A stretch of DNA of 64,000 bases, taken from the NCBI RefSeq assembly GCF_004027225.2, contig NC_044279.2, forward strand, positions 32,156,705 through 32,220,704, read 5' to 3'. A program made the translations under genes and the position numbers. The notes beneath the pieces were generated by a model that ran no database searches, was not told the DNA's origin, and worked only from the letters and a program-made list of their open reading frames with translations. The DNA is from Strigops habroptila. Taxonomy: Eukaryota; Chordata; Aves; Psittaciformes; Psittacidae. Position 1 is the stretch's first letter, and each line of letters starts with the position of its first letter. Below, one piece after another: positions 51,101 through 58,844 of the stretch.

Positions 51101-51470
51101 ATAATTACTGCAAATTTTAGAGCATACTATCTATGTATGCATCATCCTCAAATTACTGTGAACGCTGCCAAATGCAAAGTTGTTTTATATCTGCCTGTGA
51201 AAATCTTCTTATAGGGGCAGGACCCAAATGCCTAGCCTAGCAATTTGTCTGTCTTCTTCAAGGCACGTGCCCAGATCTGTATCAACTATGACGAAGCACC
51301 TCATGCAGTTCAAAGAGTGTTGAGCCCTCGGGTTTTCAGCAGCTTACCTTTGCAGATGGTACCATTTCCTGTGTAACCTGGCTTGCAGACACAGTTGTGC
51401 CCACCCACAGTGTTGAAGCAGAGCGCATTTTCATCACAGTTGTGCTGGTTTGTTATACACTCATCATGCT
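9110..51470 (-). CDS. NELL2: NELL2, C-terminal part (7 exons, 5' end outside window)
   Basis: NELL2 is a secreted, oligomeric, mainly neuronal glycoprotein known as a ligand of Robo3 and of the receptor tyrosine kinase ROS1. The coding join on the minus strand is 51470-51348, 48797-48702, 25724-25584, 15905-15712, 14757-14581, 12459-12235, 9160-9110 (1007 nt, about 335 residues plus stop). Module order is cbEGF, EGF, cbEGF, cbEGF, then VWC repeats and a Cys-rich tail. Every junction is GT-AG and the frame closes at each one. NELL2 rather than its paralogue NELL1 is indicated by the C-terminal strings [38 protein letters not shown] and [11 protein letters not shown], which as I remember the families are NELL2-specific. 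The vertebrate protein is about 816 residues, so roughly the first 480 are encoded upstream of position 64000. No frameshift or internal stop is seen, so the gene looks intact and functional. Confidence 0.96.
10765..11070 (-). mobile_element. CR1 LINE 3' fragment
   Basis: The + strand shows the complement of the CR1 3' end (AATCATAGAATCAAAGAATGG, then GGTTGGAAAGGACCTTAAA), followed by the usual antisense landmarks: CCAACCCCATGCCATGGGCAGG, GTTCAACCTGGCCTTGAGCA, GGGCAACCTGTTCCAGTGCC and CTCACAGTAAAGAACTTCTT. The element is therefore in minus orientation, 5'-truncated near 11070, in sense with NELL2. Confidence 0.92.
11641..11780. repeat. AT-rich island
   Basis: Nearly uninterrupted A/T sequence with repeated TATTAAT, TTTTAAAT and TATAAATATATAA units inside the last NELL2 intron. 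It is likely slippage-prone simple sequence. Confidence 0.75.
12235..12459 (-). CDS. NELL2: NELL2 exon: C-terminal VWC domain
   Basis: This 225-nt exon (75 codons, phase 0 both ends) has acceptor ACTTTAAACAG before 12459 and donor GTAAAG from 12234. It encodes [18 protein letters not shown], a CCPHC signature, then [19 protein letters not shown] and [16 protein letters not shown]. These strings are diagnostic for NELL2. The VWC fold is finished by the next, terminal exon. If the donor were skipped, translation would continue 18 codons into the intron to a stop at 12178-12180. Confidence 0.96.
12460..14580 (-). other. NELL2: NELL2 intron between the two VWC exons
   Basis: A 2121-nt phase-0 GT-AG intron. 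Contents are unique-looking sequence plus an A-run at about 13757-13775 and a short (GGTTT)n run at about 13799-13817. No recognisable element or gene. Confidence 0.9.
14581..14757 (-). CDS. NELL2: NELL2 exon: VWC domain core
   Basis: This 177-nt exon (59 codons, phase 0 both ends) has acceptor GTCTTCCAACAACAG before 14757 and donor GTAAGG from 14580. It completes one VWC domain ([14 protein letters not shown], then FCCPECDPR with the CCxxC signature) and opens the next ([15 protein letters not shown]). Cysteine spacing is intact. The first residue, Ser, is Asn in the mammalian protein as I recall it; this is conservative and needs alignment to confirm. The exon lies only 953 nt from its upstream neighbour, the shortest intron in the window. 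Confidence 0.95.
14758..15711 (-). other. NELL2: NELL2 short intron within the VWC domain
   Basis: A 954-nt phase-0 intron (donor GTCAGT, acceptor CTTCCAACAACAG). No repeat or gene was noticed in it. Confidence 0.9.
15712..15905 (-). CDS. NELL2: NELL2 exon: last cbEGF plus start of VWC
   Basis: This 194-nt exon has acceptor TGTTTTTGCAG before 15905 and donor GTCAGT from 15711. It enters in phase 1 and leaves in phase 0, so it converts the EGF phase to the VWC phase. The first ~40 residues are a cbEGF module ([12 protein letters not shown], hydroxylation motif [12 protein letters not shown]) carrying sequons NDT and NCT. The last ~25 residues begin a VWC domain with [15 protein letters not shown], the W..(x)..C.xC.C start of that fold. 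The NELL2 assignment rests on the combined module order and near-identical local sequence to the family as I remember it. Confidence 0.95.
17390..17985 (+). mobile_element. Ancient CR1/L3-like LINE 3' remnants
   Basis: Degenerate matches, from memory, to old CR1/L3-type tails on the + strand: GGAAATAACTTTTCATACAATG, then ACTCACTGCCACAG, then a TGAAGCATTCGGAGTCAGCC block ending near 17790. A second tail-like block with GGAACAGACAGCCCTGTG and CCTTGAAGGCTTTTAGACAAG lies at about 17830-17940. They may be two separate insertions. Divergence is high, so the assignment is tentative. Confidence 0.4.
18957..19015. repeat. G/T-rich low-complexity run
   Basis: GGGG, T6, then a G8 run followed by CGTG and T-rich runs. 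It has simple-sequence character and the G runs could form quadruplex-like structure. Confidence 0.6.
20085..20480 (+). mobile_element. Decayed CR1-like reverse-transcriptase fragment
   Basis: Translated in + frames, parts resemble the CR1 ORF2 C-terminal region: [16 protein letters not shown] (compare the family pattern KDLGV-VD---KMS-QC), preceded by a region like the LFNIF/LSDL segment. Frameshifts and stops break the frame throughout. It is much older than the other CR1 copies here. Confidence 0.4.
22131..22170. repeat. 25-bp duplicated unit with inverted arms
   Basis: AATGTGGAAGTACAC occurs at 22131-22145 and again at 22156-22170, a 25-bp period. Within it GTGGAAGT (22134-22141) and its complement ACTTCCAC (22144-22151) form an 8-bp arm inverted repeat with a 2-nt centre. 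Confidence 0.85.
25584..25724 (-). CDS. NELL2: NELL2 exon: calcium-binding EGF module (DIDECSDG...)
   Basis: This 141-nt exon has acceptor TGTTCTTATTAAACAG before 25724 and donor GTAAGT from 25583, with phase 1 on both sides. It encodes a cbEGF module with the D-I-D-E-C calcium signature, split over the upstream junction, and a full Asn-hydroxylation motif [12 protein letters not shown]. It ends SPSGESCE. The module matches the NELL2 repeat that directly precedes the EGF-VWC junction. It sits alone: the upstream intron is about 23 kb and the downstream intron about 9.7 kb. Confidence 0.95.
36245..36899 (+). mobile_element. ERV LTR with ~47-bp internal tandem repeats
   Basis: I recognise the 3' part of a common avian LTR: GAGTGTGAGGAGTCCTCCCC, CAACGTGTGATGAACTGACC, GGTAATAAATTAAACTCATT (AATAAA at 36709-36714) and the ending CATCCAGCCAGGGTCAACAC. 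Upstream are about five ~47-bp units marked by CTGGAGCAG or near matches at 36297, 36345, 36394, 36439 and 36485. The exact 5' boundary and any target duplication could not be set. Orientation + is antisense to NELL2. Confidence 0.75.
36709..36714 (+). promoter_or_regulatory. AATAAA poly(A) signal of the LTR
   Basis: AATAAA within GGTAATAAATTAAA of the LTR at 36245-36899. It points in the LTR (+) direction and so does not act on NELL2 transcripts. Confidence 0.5.
38411..39012 (+). mobile_element. Solo LTR of avian endogenous retrovirus
   Basis: A complete 602-bp LTR starting TGTCCTGGGTTCAGCTGTG and ending TTAAGCCACAACA. It is flanked on both sides by the identical 5-bp duplication CTTAG (38406-38410 and 39013-39017). 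A TATAAA lies at 38665-38670, and an (AGT)n run at about 38832-38849 lies in the downstream half. There is no internal retroviral sequence, so it arose by LTR-LTR recombination. TG...CA ends with a 5-bp duplication fit an ERVL-type or some ERVK-type integration; the class is inferred. Confidence 0.93.
40690..41060. other. GC-richer block inside the large intron
   Basis: The composition changes abruptly from AT-rich intron to GC-richer sequence, with short open frames on both strands but no recognisable protein or repeat. It could be an unrecognised repeat or an old retrocopy. Confidence 0.3.
41485..41523. repeat. 16-bp tandem repeat, 2.4 copies
   Basis: TTGCTCCACTTTCCTC at 41485-41500 is repeated exactly at 41501-41516 and followed by a partial copy to 41523. 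Confidence 0.85.
44540..46146 (+). mobile_element. CR1 LINE copy with decayed ORF2
   Basis: A roughly 1.6-kb + strand element. Landmarks in order: [14 protein letters not shown] at its 5' part; [21 protein letters not shown] at about 45058-45085; reverse-transcriptase box [10 protein letters not shown] at about 45302-45331; GLEKW-type and [15 protein letters not shown] stretches; the ERLIQL-type end; and a 3' tail GATCTCCAGAGGTCCCTTCC ending TTCTGTGACTCTCTG. Frameshifts and stops split the frame, so it is inactive and 5'-truncated. Orientation is antisense to NELL2. Confidence 0.9.
48702..48797 (-). CDS. NELL2: NELL2 exon: short non-calcium EGF module
   Basis: This 96-nt exon has acceptor TTTTGTATTTTGCAG before 48797 and donor GTAAGA from 48701. 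Phase 1 at both ends gives a codon join GCG (Ala) with the upstream exon. It encodes a compact EGF module whose first half reads [18 protein letters not shown] and which finishes GFTGLSCET. It lacks the D-x-D-E-C calcium-binding signature of its neighbours, and it lacks the Ser/Thr before the third cysteine needed for O-fucosylation. The module is the same size and type as the non-calcium EGF between cbEGF repeats of vertebrate NELL2. Confidence 0.95.
48798..51347 (-). other. NELL2: NELL2 intron between first two visible EGF exons
   Basis: A 2550-nt phase-1 intron (donor GTAAGC, acceptor TTTTGTATTTTGCAG). Nothing identifiable lies in it beyond short chance open frames. Confidence 0.9.
51348..51470 (-). 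CDS. NELL2: NELL2 exon: calcium-binding EGF module (HDEC...)
   Basis: This 123-nt exon is the most upstream one visible. The acceptor is TCCTTTCCAG before 51470 and the donor is GTAAGC from 51347. It begins with two bases completing a Glu codon split from the preceding exon and ends one base into the next codon (phase 1 on both sides, the usual symmetric EGF exon). It encodes a six-cysteine cbEGF module starting [17 protein letters not shown] and ending NGTICK. NGT is a potential N-glycosylation sequon. In the Asp/Asn hydroxylation motif CxNxxxx(Y/F)xCxC the aromatic position is His ([12 protein letters not shown]), so the consensus is imperfect. In the NELL2 family this is one of the EGF repeats linked to Robo3 binding. 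Confidence 0.95.
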
Positions 51471-54400
51471 CTGGAAAGGAAACAAGAATGGGATGGTCCT
51501 GAATTTTTAAAACACAACGAAATAAAAGCTTTGTATAGGCTTTCCTATTAAAAAGAGATAAACACAGTAGTAGTTATTGACAATAGGGCTATATGAGCAT
51601 GTGACCATGGGATAGCCACGGTATGTATTTTTAGCACATATTAGGATGTGATAACTGTGCTGCAGCATAATTCCACTTTCATTAACAGGGAGCCACTGTC
51701 ATTACACTTTCTATGTGGGCTACAGTGTTCTTGTAAACATTTGCCAAAGAGCCAGCTAGCATACTGAAAATCCATATGCTGGTTCTACTATATAATTTAT
51801 TCATGCAGGTTTATCTTATGCAGGATTCACAGGATTTCCTTCAGAAAGCTGACTAATGGTGCAAGACACACGCTCCAAACTGCAAAAGATACAGTTAGCA
51901 GAAGGCAGGACTTCAAAACATAGCCCGTGTTTTCCACCCCTTCAGTGCATATGCAGCACTTTATTTAGATGAAATAAAAAAACCGAAAACAAAGGTCTGC
52001 CTGCTGTTCAAAGGACTTTTGGTATAGCATGTCCCAGCACCAGAGTGCAATAGATAAGACTCCTCAGTCTGGTGTCTAGACTTAGACACATCAGAAAATA
52101 GCCCCTTTGGGAATAAACGAAAAGTTTGGACAATATGGTTTTGTGTTAATTTGCAATTCATTGTTCAATCTGAAACAAACGGACAAAAAGTACAGGTGTT
52201 TAGGTTACTAAACATTTTAATGTTTCAGTTTGTGGTATTTAAGAAATGGAAAATGCGATTTCAAAATAAGATGCCCTAAAGTATCATTTCAAAATGCTAC
52301 ATGAAATGCTCTGCTATTTTCAATTTGCAGTATCTTAGTCTGCAGCCATCAAAATGAAATGTTTCCATTTTCTGGAAATATTCCTTGCGTTTTCTTTAAA
52401 TCAACAGTATTCATCATTCAGAGCCCTGAAATTTTAATTTCAGAAAAAGCAACTGCTTCTGGAACATAAAGGCACCTAATTTCAATCAGCACACATGGAC
52501 TAACCTGCATATTAGGTTTTCATAATAATCATTCTGCCTAGGATTTAGCAAATTTTATTACTGCAGCTCATGCCAGCTCTGGCTATCTGACACAAATCTG
52601 GAGTTGGATAATCTTTCTTCCCCCATTTTGAGTATGTTACACTGTTCTGAATCTTCCCCTTTATAAAGAGCAGAAGTCTGCACATACCCCACAGACTTGT
52701 CAGGTAAATTAATTTCTTAACATTTTCAAATCTCTATGGAAATATTCAACTTGCTGTTTCAATACTGGCCATAAACGGTAAGAGTACAAAACTGACAGAA
52801 TGGCACATCTCTAATCCACCAGTAGATATACATTGTCCTCTGGTAATGGCAAGTATCTGTTGTTTGAAAGGGGAAAAAAATTCACCACAATGTAGCTAAT
52901 CAATTTTAAACACTACCTAGGTTTAGATGTTTGGGGTTTTTTTGGTGGGTTTGTTCTTGGTGGTGTTGTTGAGTATTTATTTGGTTGTTTTTTTATGAGA
53001 CTAACCTAATAGCCCTCTTCTAAATAAGGATTTATGTGTCTCTTACATCACCAACAATGCCTTCCTCAATCCTCAGCATGAAGGCACCAGCACTTACTGA
53101 GCTGAGTCCCTCACTGGATGCAGTAGAGCACAGGCTTCAGACCTCTGCCCTGAAGCATGAGATTTAATTATTTTGCTCTCAGCATGAATAACTAAAATTG
53201 TTATTGTTCACCAAATAATCCAGCCCTTTTAAAAGCCAATTACAATATTTGACTCCAACCTCCTAATACAGTGAAATCTCTCGTGGTGGCTGAAACAGTA
53301 TTTATGCTAAATCAGCCCACAAAATAAAAGAAAAATTAAGTGATGATCATGCAAAATAGGCAAAAAGTGTTACCTGTACTGTAGTAAGATCCTGCCTTGC
53401 TCAGTTTGTGTTAATCTTATGATCTTATTTAAATATGGTATGCTATTTAAATGTTAAATATATACTATTTTCTCATTTTTAAAGGTTCTGTAGTAACATA
53501 CAACAGGAAAATAACTATGTAAATGTGTGAAATATCATGCACTCAGCAAGCCAAAAAAAACTTGCGAAGCCATTATCTTTGTATGTTAGAAGGAAGGGTC
53601 TATACAACAACACATCACACTGGTAAACTCAGCTCAAACCACTGAATTTGACAAACTAAGTATAGTTAGTTTCCTCAGTGAGGAAGTGTAGCCATCCACC
53701 CCATGCCTTAGGAATTCAAAAGCATCCCTGGCACATACAGTAGCTCTTTACTATGGATAAGAGTATATTAGAGGAAAGCAGGCGATCGCAGACTGTCATG
53801 CTAAGAGGAACAGCTCTATGCACGTGGCTGAAGCACCTCTGAAAGCCCATCAAGGCACCCACAGGTAGGGCAAGTGCTCTGGCCTCAATGCCAAGAAAAC
53901 TTCCTGTTGGTATTCCAGTACAACAAGGTATTAACCATATTTATAATACCTTGCATTACTAGGGCCTTGAAGACCATTTGCACAGATGTATGTCCTTCAT
54001 ATAAAAAGATGAATGTCACGCCTGAGTGTGCCTTCCTAATACTTACTCTCTGATCTAAGAAAAACTACTGAGTCTTTTAAGACGGATTTTTCTTAAACTG
54101 TACAGTAACAATAAAATTAATTTTCCATCAGCTAAGTAATGGGGCTTGAATTCAAAGATAATATGCTTGGTTTCCTACTCTATGTAAGAAACTTCAGTAT
54201 TTCTTATCCTCCTGTAAGAAAGTTCACAGAAGAGGCTTCCTAACATTTCAGGAGGCTCCAGCGCATAACCCGAACTGTATCAAAACAGATAGATAGCACT
54301 TCTGCTTCTGTGGTTACCTGCTCAAACTCCAGGTCTATTTTTATTTAAATCAAAGAGTAGCAACTCATTAAAAATTCATGGGTCTGATAAATGATTCTTG

Positions 54401-55802
54401 GATTGAAGTTTACATGTCATTTTTTAGGAGGAAAATGTCTCAGAGCAAGAGGAAATTTTGTGATTCAATGAAGGGAGCAGAGATTTCCAAATTACAGGAA
54501 TGGAAAAAATCAGAAAAAAAAGAATCAGGATGTTTTACAATACATATAGATTTGTCACTCTATATCATCTGAGCTTAGCTTCAATAACACACTTAAAACC
54601 ATTTAAACATAGTACTTCTTCATATTCATTCTTACAGAGGCACCTAACAGAGCAGTCACCCTCCACTTCAGGACTGGCTCTTTTATGGACTGATTACAAA
54701 TAGTTAAACAACACTCAAAAAAATCCTGTACACAAAGCTTCTTACTACATTCACTCTTCCAGCGCATGGCACATAATCCACACCAGTTTAAAGAGACAAT
54801 CAGAAATAACTTCTTCCAGAATTCTCTATTAGTAACAAGTTGGACTGTCCAGCTTTATTAAAGATAGAAATACTTATTTGTAGTAAGAAGGGTGGTGGGT
54901 TTTTGATAATTCTTCCATTAATTCATGCTTATCACTTTGGTTGTTTCTGTTGTTTTGGTTTTTTTTAATCAAACACTTGCTAAGTCACCTTAAATAAGGA
55001 GGACACTGTAGAGACTGAGTTCACCAATCTTAAATTTCAAAACAGGAACTGTAGAAGCAGACAGGACCATGCATTACAAAGAAGAAAAAAGCCATTTATA
55101 GAAGAATCAATTAAAGAGAACCATTAATATGGTTTTTAAGTTCAAACCCCAGTATTTAAACATTATTTGCTTTATTCAGAAGTGTCAGTACTGGCCAAAT
55201 GTATTTCTGATACTGCAAGAAGAACACTAAGGCCATTTTTTTCAAGCATCTTTAGAAATCATGTGAAACGCATTCACCAAAAGTTCTATACTTATTTCAC
55301 TGCACACCATAACGAAGATGGGGAGAGGCCAGATAAAATAGTATTACAGAGGCAAAGAAATAAAAATCACTTTTGCAGAGAGATTTTAATGATTAACAAA
55401 CCTGAGTTTGCATAAACATTTCCATAAAGACCAAATGCACTAGTTTCAATGATTACTTCTAAAGCTTTATTAACTAATATATTTAAATTCCATTTTACAC
55501 TGTTCAGGACTCCATGGCCAACAGTGTTAAAAATTAATAAAATCTCTGTTCTGAGAATCAAACAAAGTTTTAAATATGGTATTTATATTGACTAAACTAT
55601 CTCTGGAATGAGGTCTTTCTTGATAGAAAAAAATTGTCAACTCCAAAACTTGCTCCATGGTAATAACAATATTAACAGTTAAGTGAGTACGAATACTCCA
55701 TTAAATAGTTGTTATGACACAAATGACTTAGACATGCAAAAAATTATGTGACAACCTATTATTTCACCTATGTACATTTGGGTGTGCAGCAAATCGATTA
55801 TT

Positions 55803-55846
55803 ATACATACACAAATACACATACATACATATATATATGCACATAC
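55803..55846. repeat. Imperfect ACAT/AT microsatellite
   Basis: ATACATAC, ACAAATAC, ACATACATACAT then ATATATATAT and GCACATAC: an interrupted (ATAC)n/(AT)n tract. Confidence 0.8.
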
Positions 55847-57009
55847 AGTAAGGGTGATGTACTTTATTTTACTTTGATTCATTTTGAAATCATACTCCAG
55901 AATATTCCATATGGCTTGCTTGACAAAAATGTTGTAACTTCAGAAGGATACTTAGGTGAACTACTGCATCCTAGGGAGAAAGACTGCTGGCATAAACTGA
56001 TAGGAATCCATTAGATCCTTTGATGTATGCCAAATCAATGACAGCTGTGGATCTGTCTTACCAAGTTCATTATCTGCATACAGATTCTTCCAGAACTTCG
56101 TAAAATTTAACATGCTGCCCACAAGGTGTGTCACTTGACTTCTCATTACCTTAGCACTATGCAACACCAGCCCCTAACCTTCCTACTGTGCATTTCGTGA
56201 CTAAAAATAAACAACAAAAGTCCATATACATATTTCCTACTTGCATATTGCAAGCCTTCCCAATATTTGCCTTGAGCATCCAAAGTCTGCAAATATCAAA
56301 GCAAAAAACTTAACCAACCAACAGAATTCAATCCAACAGCAAAAAGGAACGATGACTGAGTTGCATCACTTACGGGTAAAGAACATTATGCAGGCAGTTT
56401 TTCTGAACCATCCATTACCACTATTGGAAAAGAACCGACACACTTCAGGCACAGAAATGCACAAAAGCTCCCCAAAATGAAAATAAAATACACCCTTCCA
56501 ATTGTAATCTTGTAACACAATGCAACAGATACTAATTTCTGAGCGAGGAACTTGTGAACCAGGGTTAAACTAAAATAATTTAAATAAAAAGAATATATTA
56601 GCTATTTTCTCCTCAATGCCTCTGCATTCTTGAACTCCAATTACTATTGGTCTCCTGTCTCCTCACCATTGATTAGGTATAGATTTATAGAACCATGGTG
56701 CCCATCTGACCAGTCGACATGGCAGTGACAACAGATAAGAGTTACCTGAATTATCAATACCGATACTTGCCGTTTATCTTAAGTACAAGCTCATATAGTT
56801 CATGTACAAGACAAAAATTAGTAGTAATTATATGGGTAGTTTGGAAGACTTATTCCATTATGATCATTTGGGAAATGACAGATGGTTAATTTCTTTAAGA
56901 TTTCATATTAACTAGTTTAAACTCTAATTGGCAGGGTTACTTAAAGTCTCAGCATATGCACACCATCTTCAAAGAGCAAATGCTGTACATTTATTGAATT
57001 CTGCTATTT

Positions 57010-57468
57010 GCTGGAGCATGTCCAAAGGGGGGCAACAAGCTGGTGAGAGGTGTAGAGCACAAGTCTTGTGAGAAGTGACTGAGGGAACTGGGGTTGTTTA
57101 GCCTGGAGAAAAGGAAGCTCAGGGGGACTTTATCACTTTCTACTACTACCTAAAAGGAGGTTATAGCAAAGTGGGTATCAGTCCCTTCTCCCAGGTAACA
57201 AGCAATAGGACAAGAGGAAATTGCATCAAGCTGCACTAGAGCAGGTTTAGATTGGATATCAGGCATAATTTCTTCACTGAAAGGGTTGTCAAACATTGGA
57301 ACAGTCTTCTCAGGGAAGTGGTGGAGTCATCCCTGGAGGTATTTAACAGATCTGTAGATGTGTCGCTTAGGGACATGGTTTAGTGGTGGACTTGGCAGTG
57401 TTAGGTTAGCAGTTGAACTCAATGGCCTTAAAGGTCATTTCCAACCTAAACAATTCTATGATTCTATG
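57010..57468 (+). mobile_element. CR1 LINE 3' fragment
   Basis: A + strand CR1 tail: GGAGCATGTCCAAAGGGGGG, GGGGTTGTTTAGCCTGGAGA, GGAAATTGCATCAAGCTGCA, GTGGTGGAGTCATCCCTGGA and AGGGACATGGTTTAGTGGTG, ending CCTAAACAATTCTATGATTC TATG at 57468. It is 5'-truncated and antisense to NELL2. Confidence 0.93.
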
Positions 57469-58230
57469 TTTTCCATATATTTATGTTAAATTTTTAGATT
57501 AACATTCCCAATTCAGGTATGCCTCAATTCATTCTTCTATAGATATTCCTTAATTCAAATGCAAAATGGAACCCATGCTTTAATTACTCATAGAGTTACC
57601 ATCACACAGTTTACCCTTAGTCACTGCTGAAGTCATTAATTATTAATTAACGACCACTAGCAGCTGTCCTCTGTTCAAAGCTGGGGATATGAAAGGCAAG
57701 GTCCCCCTACAACAGTCTATTCACCACTGACCCTGTTCATTTTCACCTTCATCTACTCCCATATATACATGCTGATCTTGGTCCTCATTTTCTAATTCTT
57801 TCTTCAGTGCAGCCTTAAACAATAATTTCTGTAGATCTATGTCTAGAGTTTTCCTACTTTTTTCTCTTAATTATGTTGATAATAAAAATAGTTCTGGCAT
57901 GTGCATGCTCTATTTTCAAGGTCTGTTTAGGAACCATCCTGCTTTCTGAAATGCTGTTTCTGTCCGTAATTACTAGTCCATTGTTGTTCTTCAGGGAGAA
58001 CAGCTGCCATCATCTCATCCAGATGTCTAACCCCTTTTATCTATTAGCTTATTTATTTATTCTATACATGGTGTTAATATGAAAAAAAGAAAAAACAAGA
58101 AAACATTACAAAAGCCTTAGAAGAAAATCCTCTTTGGGATACAGCCAAAATCCAGTGTTCCCTTTCATATACATTATGAGAAAGCTCTATGACTGCATCT
58201 TAGTTATACTACTAGGAAGATATAACAGGG

Positions 58231-58844
58231 TGTCCTGGTTTCGGCTGGAATACAGTTAATTTTCTTCCTAATATCTGGTACAGTGGTGTGTTTCAGCTTT
58301 AGTCTGAGAACAATGCTGGTAACACACCAATGTTTTAGTTGTTTCTGAGTAGCACTTACCCTGATCAAGGACTTTTCAATCTCTCATGCTTTACCAGTGA
58401 GAAGGGGCACAAGAAGATGGGAGGGAGCAGAAACAAGACACCTGACCCAAACTAGCCAAAGGGATATTCCATACCACAGCATGTCATGCCCAGTATATAA
58501 ACTGGGGGGAGTTGGCTGGGAGGGGCCGATCACTTTTTGGGGACAAGCTGGGCATCAGCTGATGGGTGGTGAGCAATTGTACTGTGCATCACTTGTGTAA
58601 TTTTTCTCAGGAGACAGGGTTTACTCCTTCCTCTCTCTCTATTTCATTTTACGATTATTATATATTATTATTACTACTAAATTTTAGTTTTATCTCAATT
58701 ATTTGAGATAAATGAGATATTTAGTTCTTATCTCAACCCATGGGTTTTTACATTTTTTCAATTCTCCTCCCCATCCCACTGAGGAGTGGAATGGAGTGAG
58801 CAGCTGTGTGATATTTAGTTGCCAGCTGGGCTTAAACCACAGCA
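58231..58844 (+). mobile_element. Solo LTR of avian endogenous retrovirus
   Basis: A complete 614-bp LTR of the same family as the copy at 38411. It starts TGTCCTGGTTTCGGCTGGAA and ends GGGCTTAAACCACAGCA. A perfect 5-bp duplication CAGGG flanks it (58226-58230 and 58845-58849). A TATATAA box lies at 58494-58500, and an ATT-rich tract at about 58657-58690 corresponds to the microsatellite of the other copy. No internal viral genes remain. Orientation is antisense to NELL2. Confidence 0.93.

Noticed and set aside
9110..51470. Assignment to the paralogue NELL1
   Set aside because: The C-terminal strings ([42 protein letters not shown]) fit NELL2 as I know it; NELL1 differs at many of these positions.
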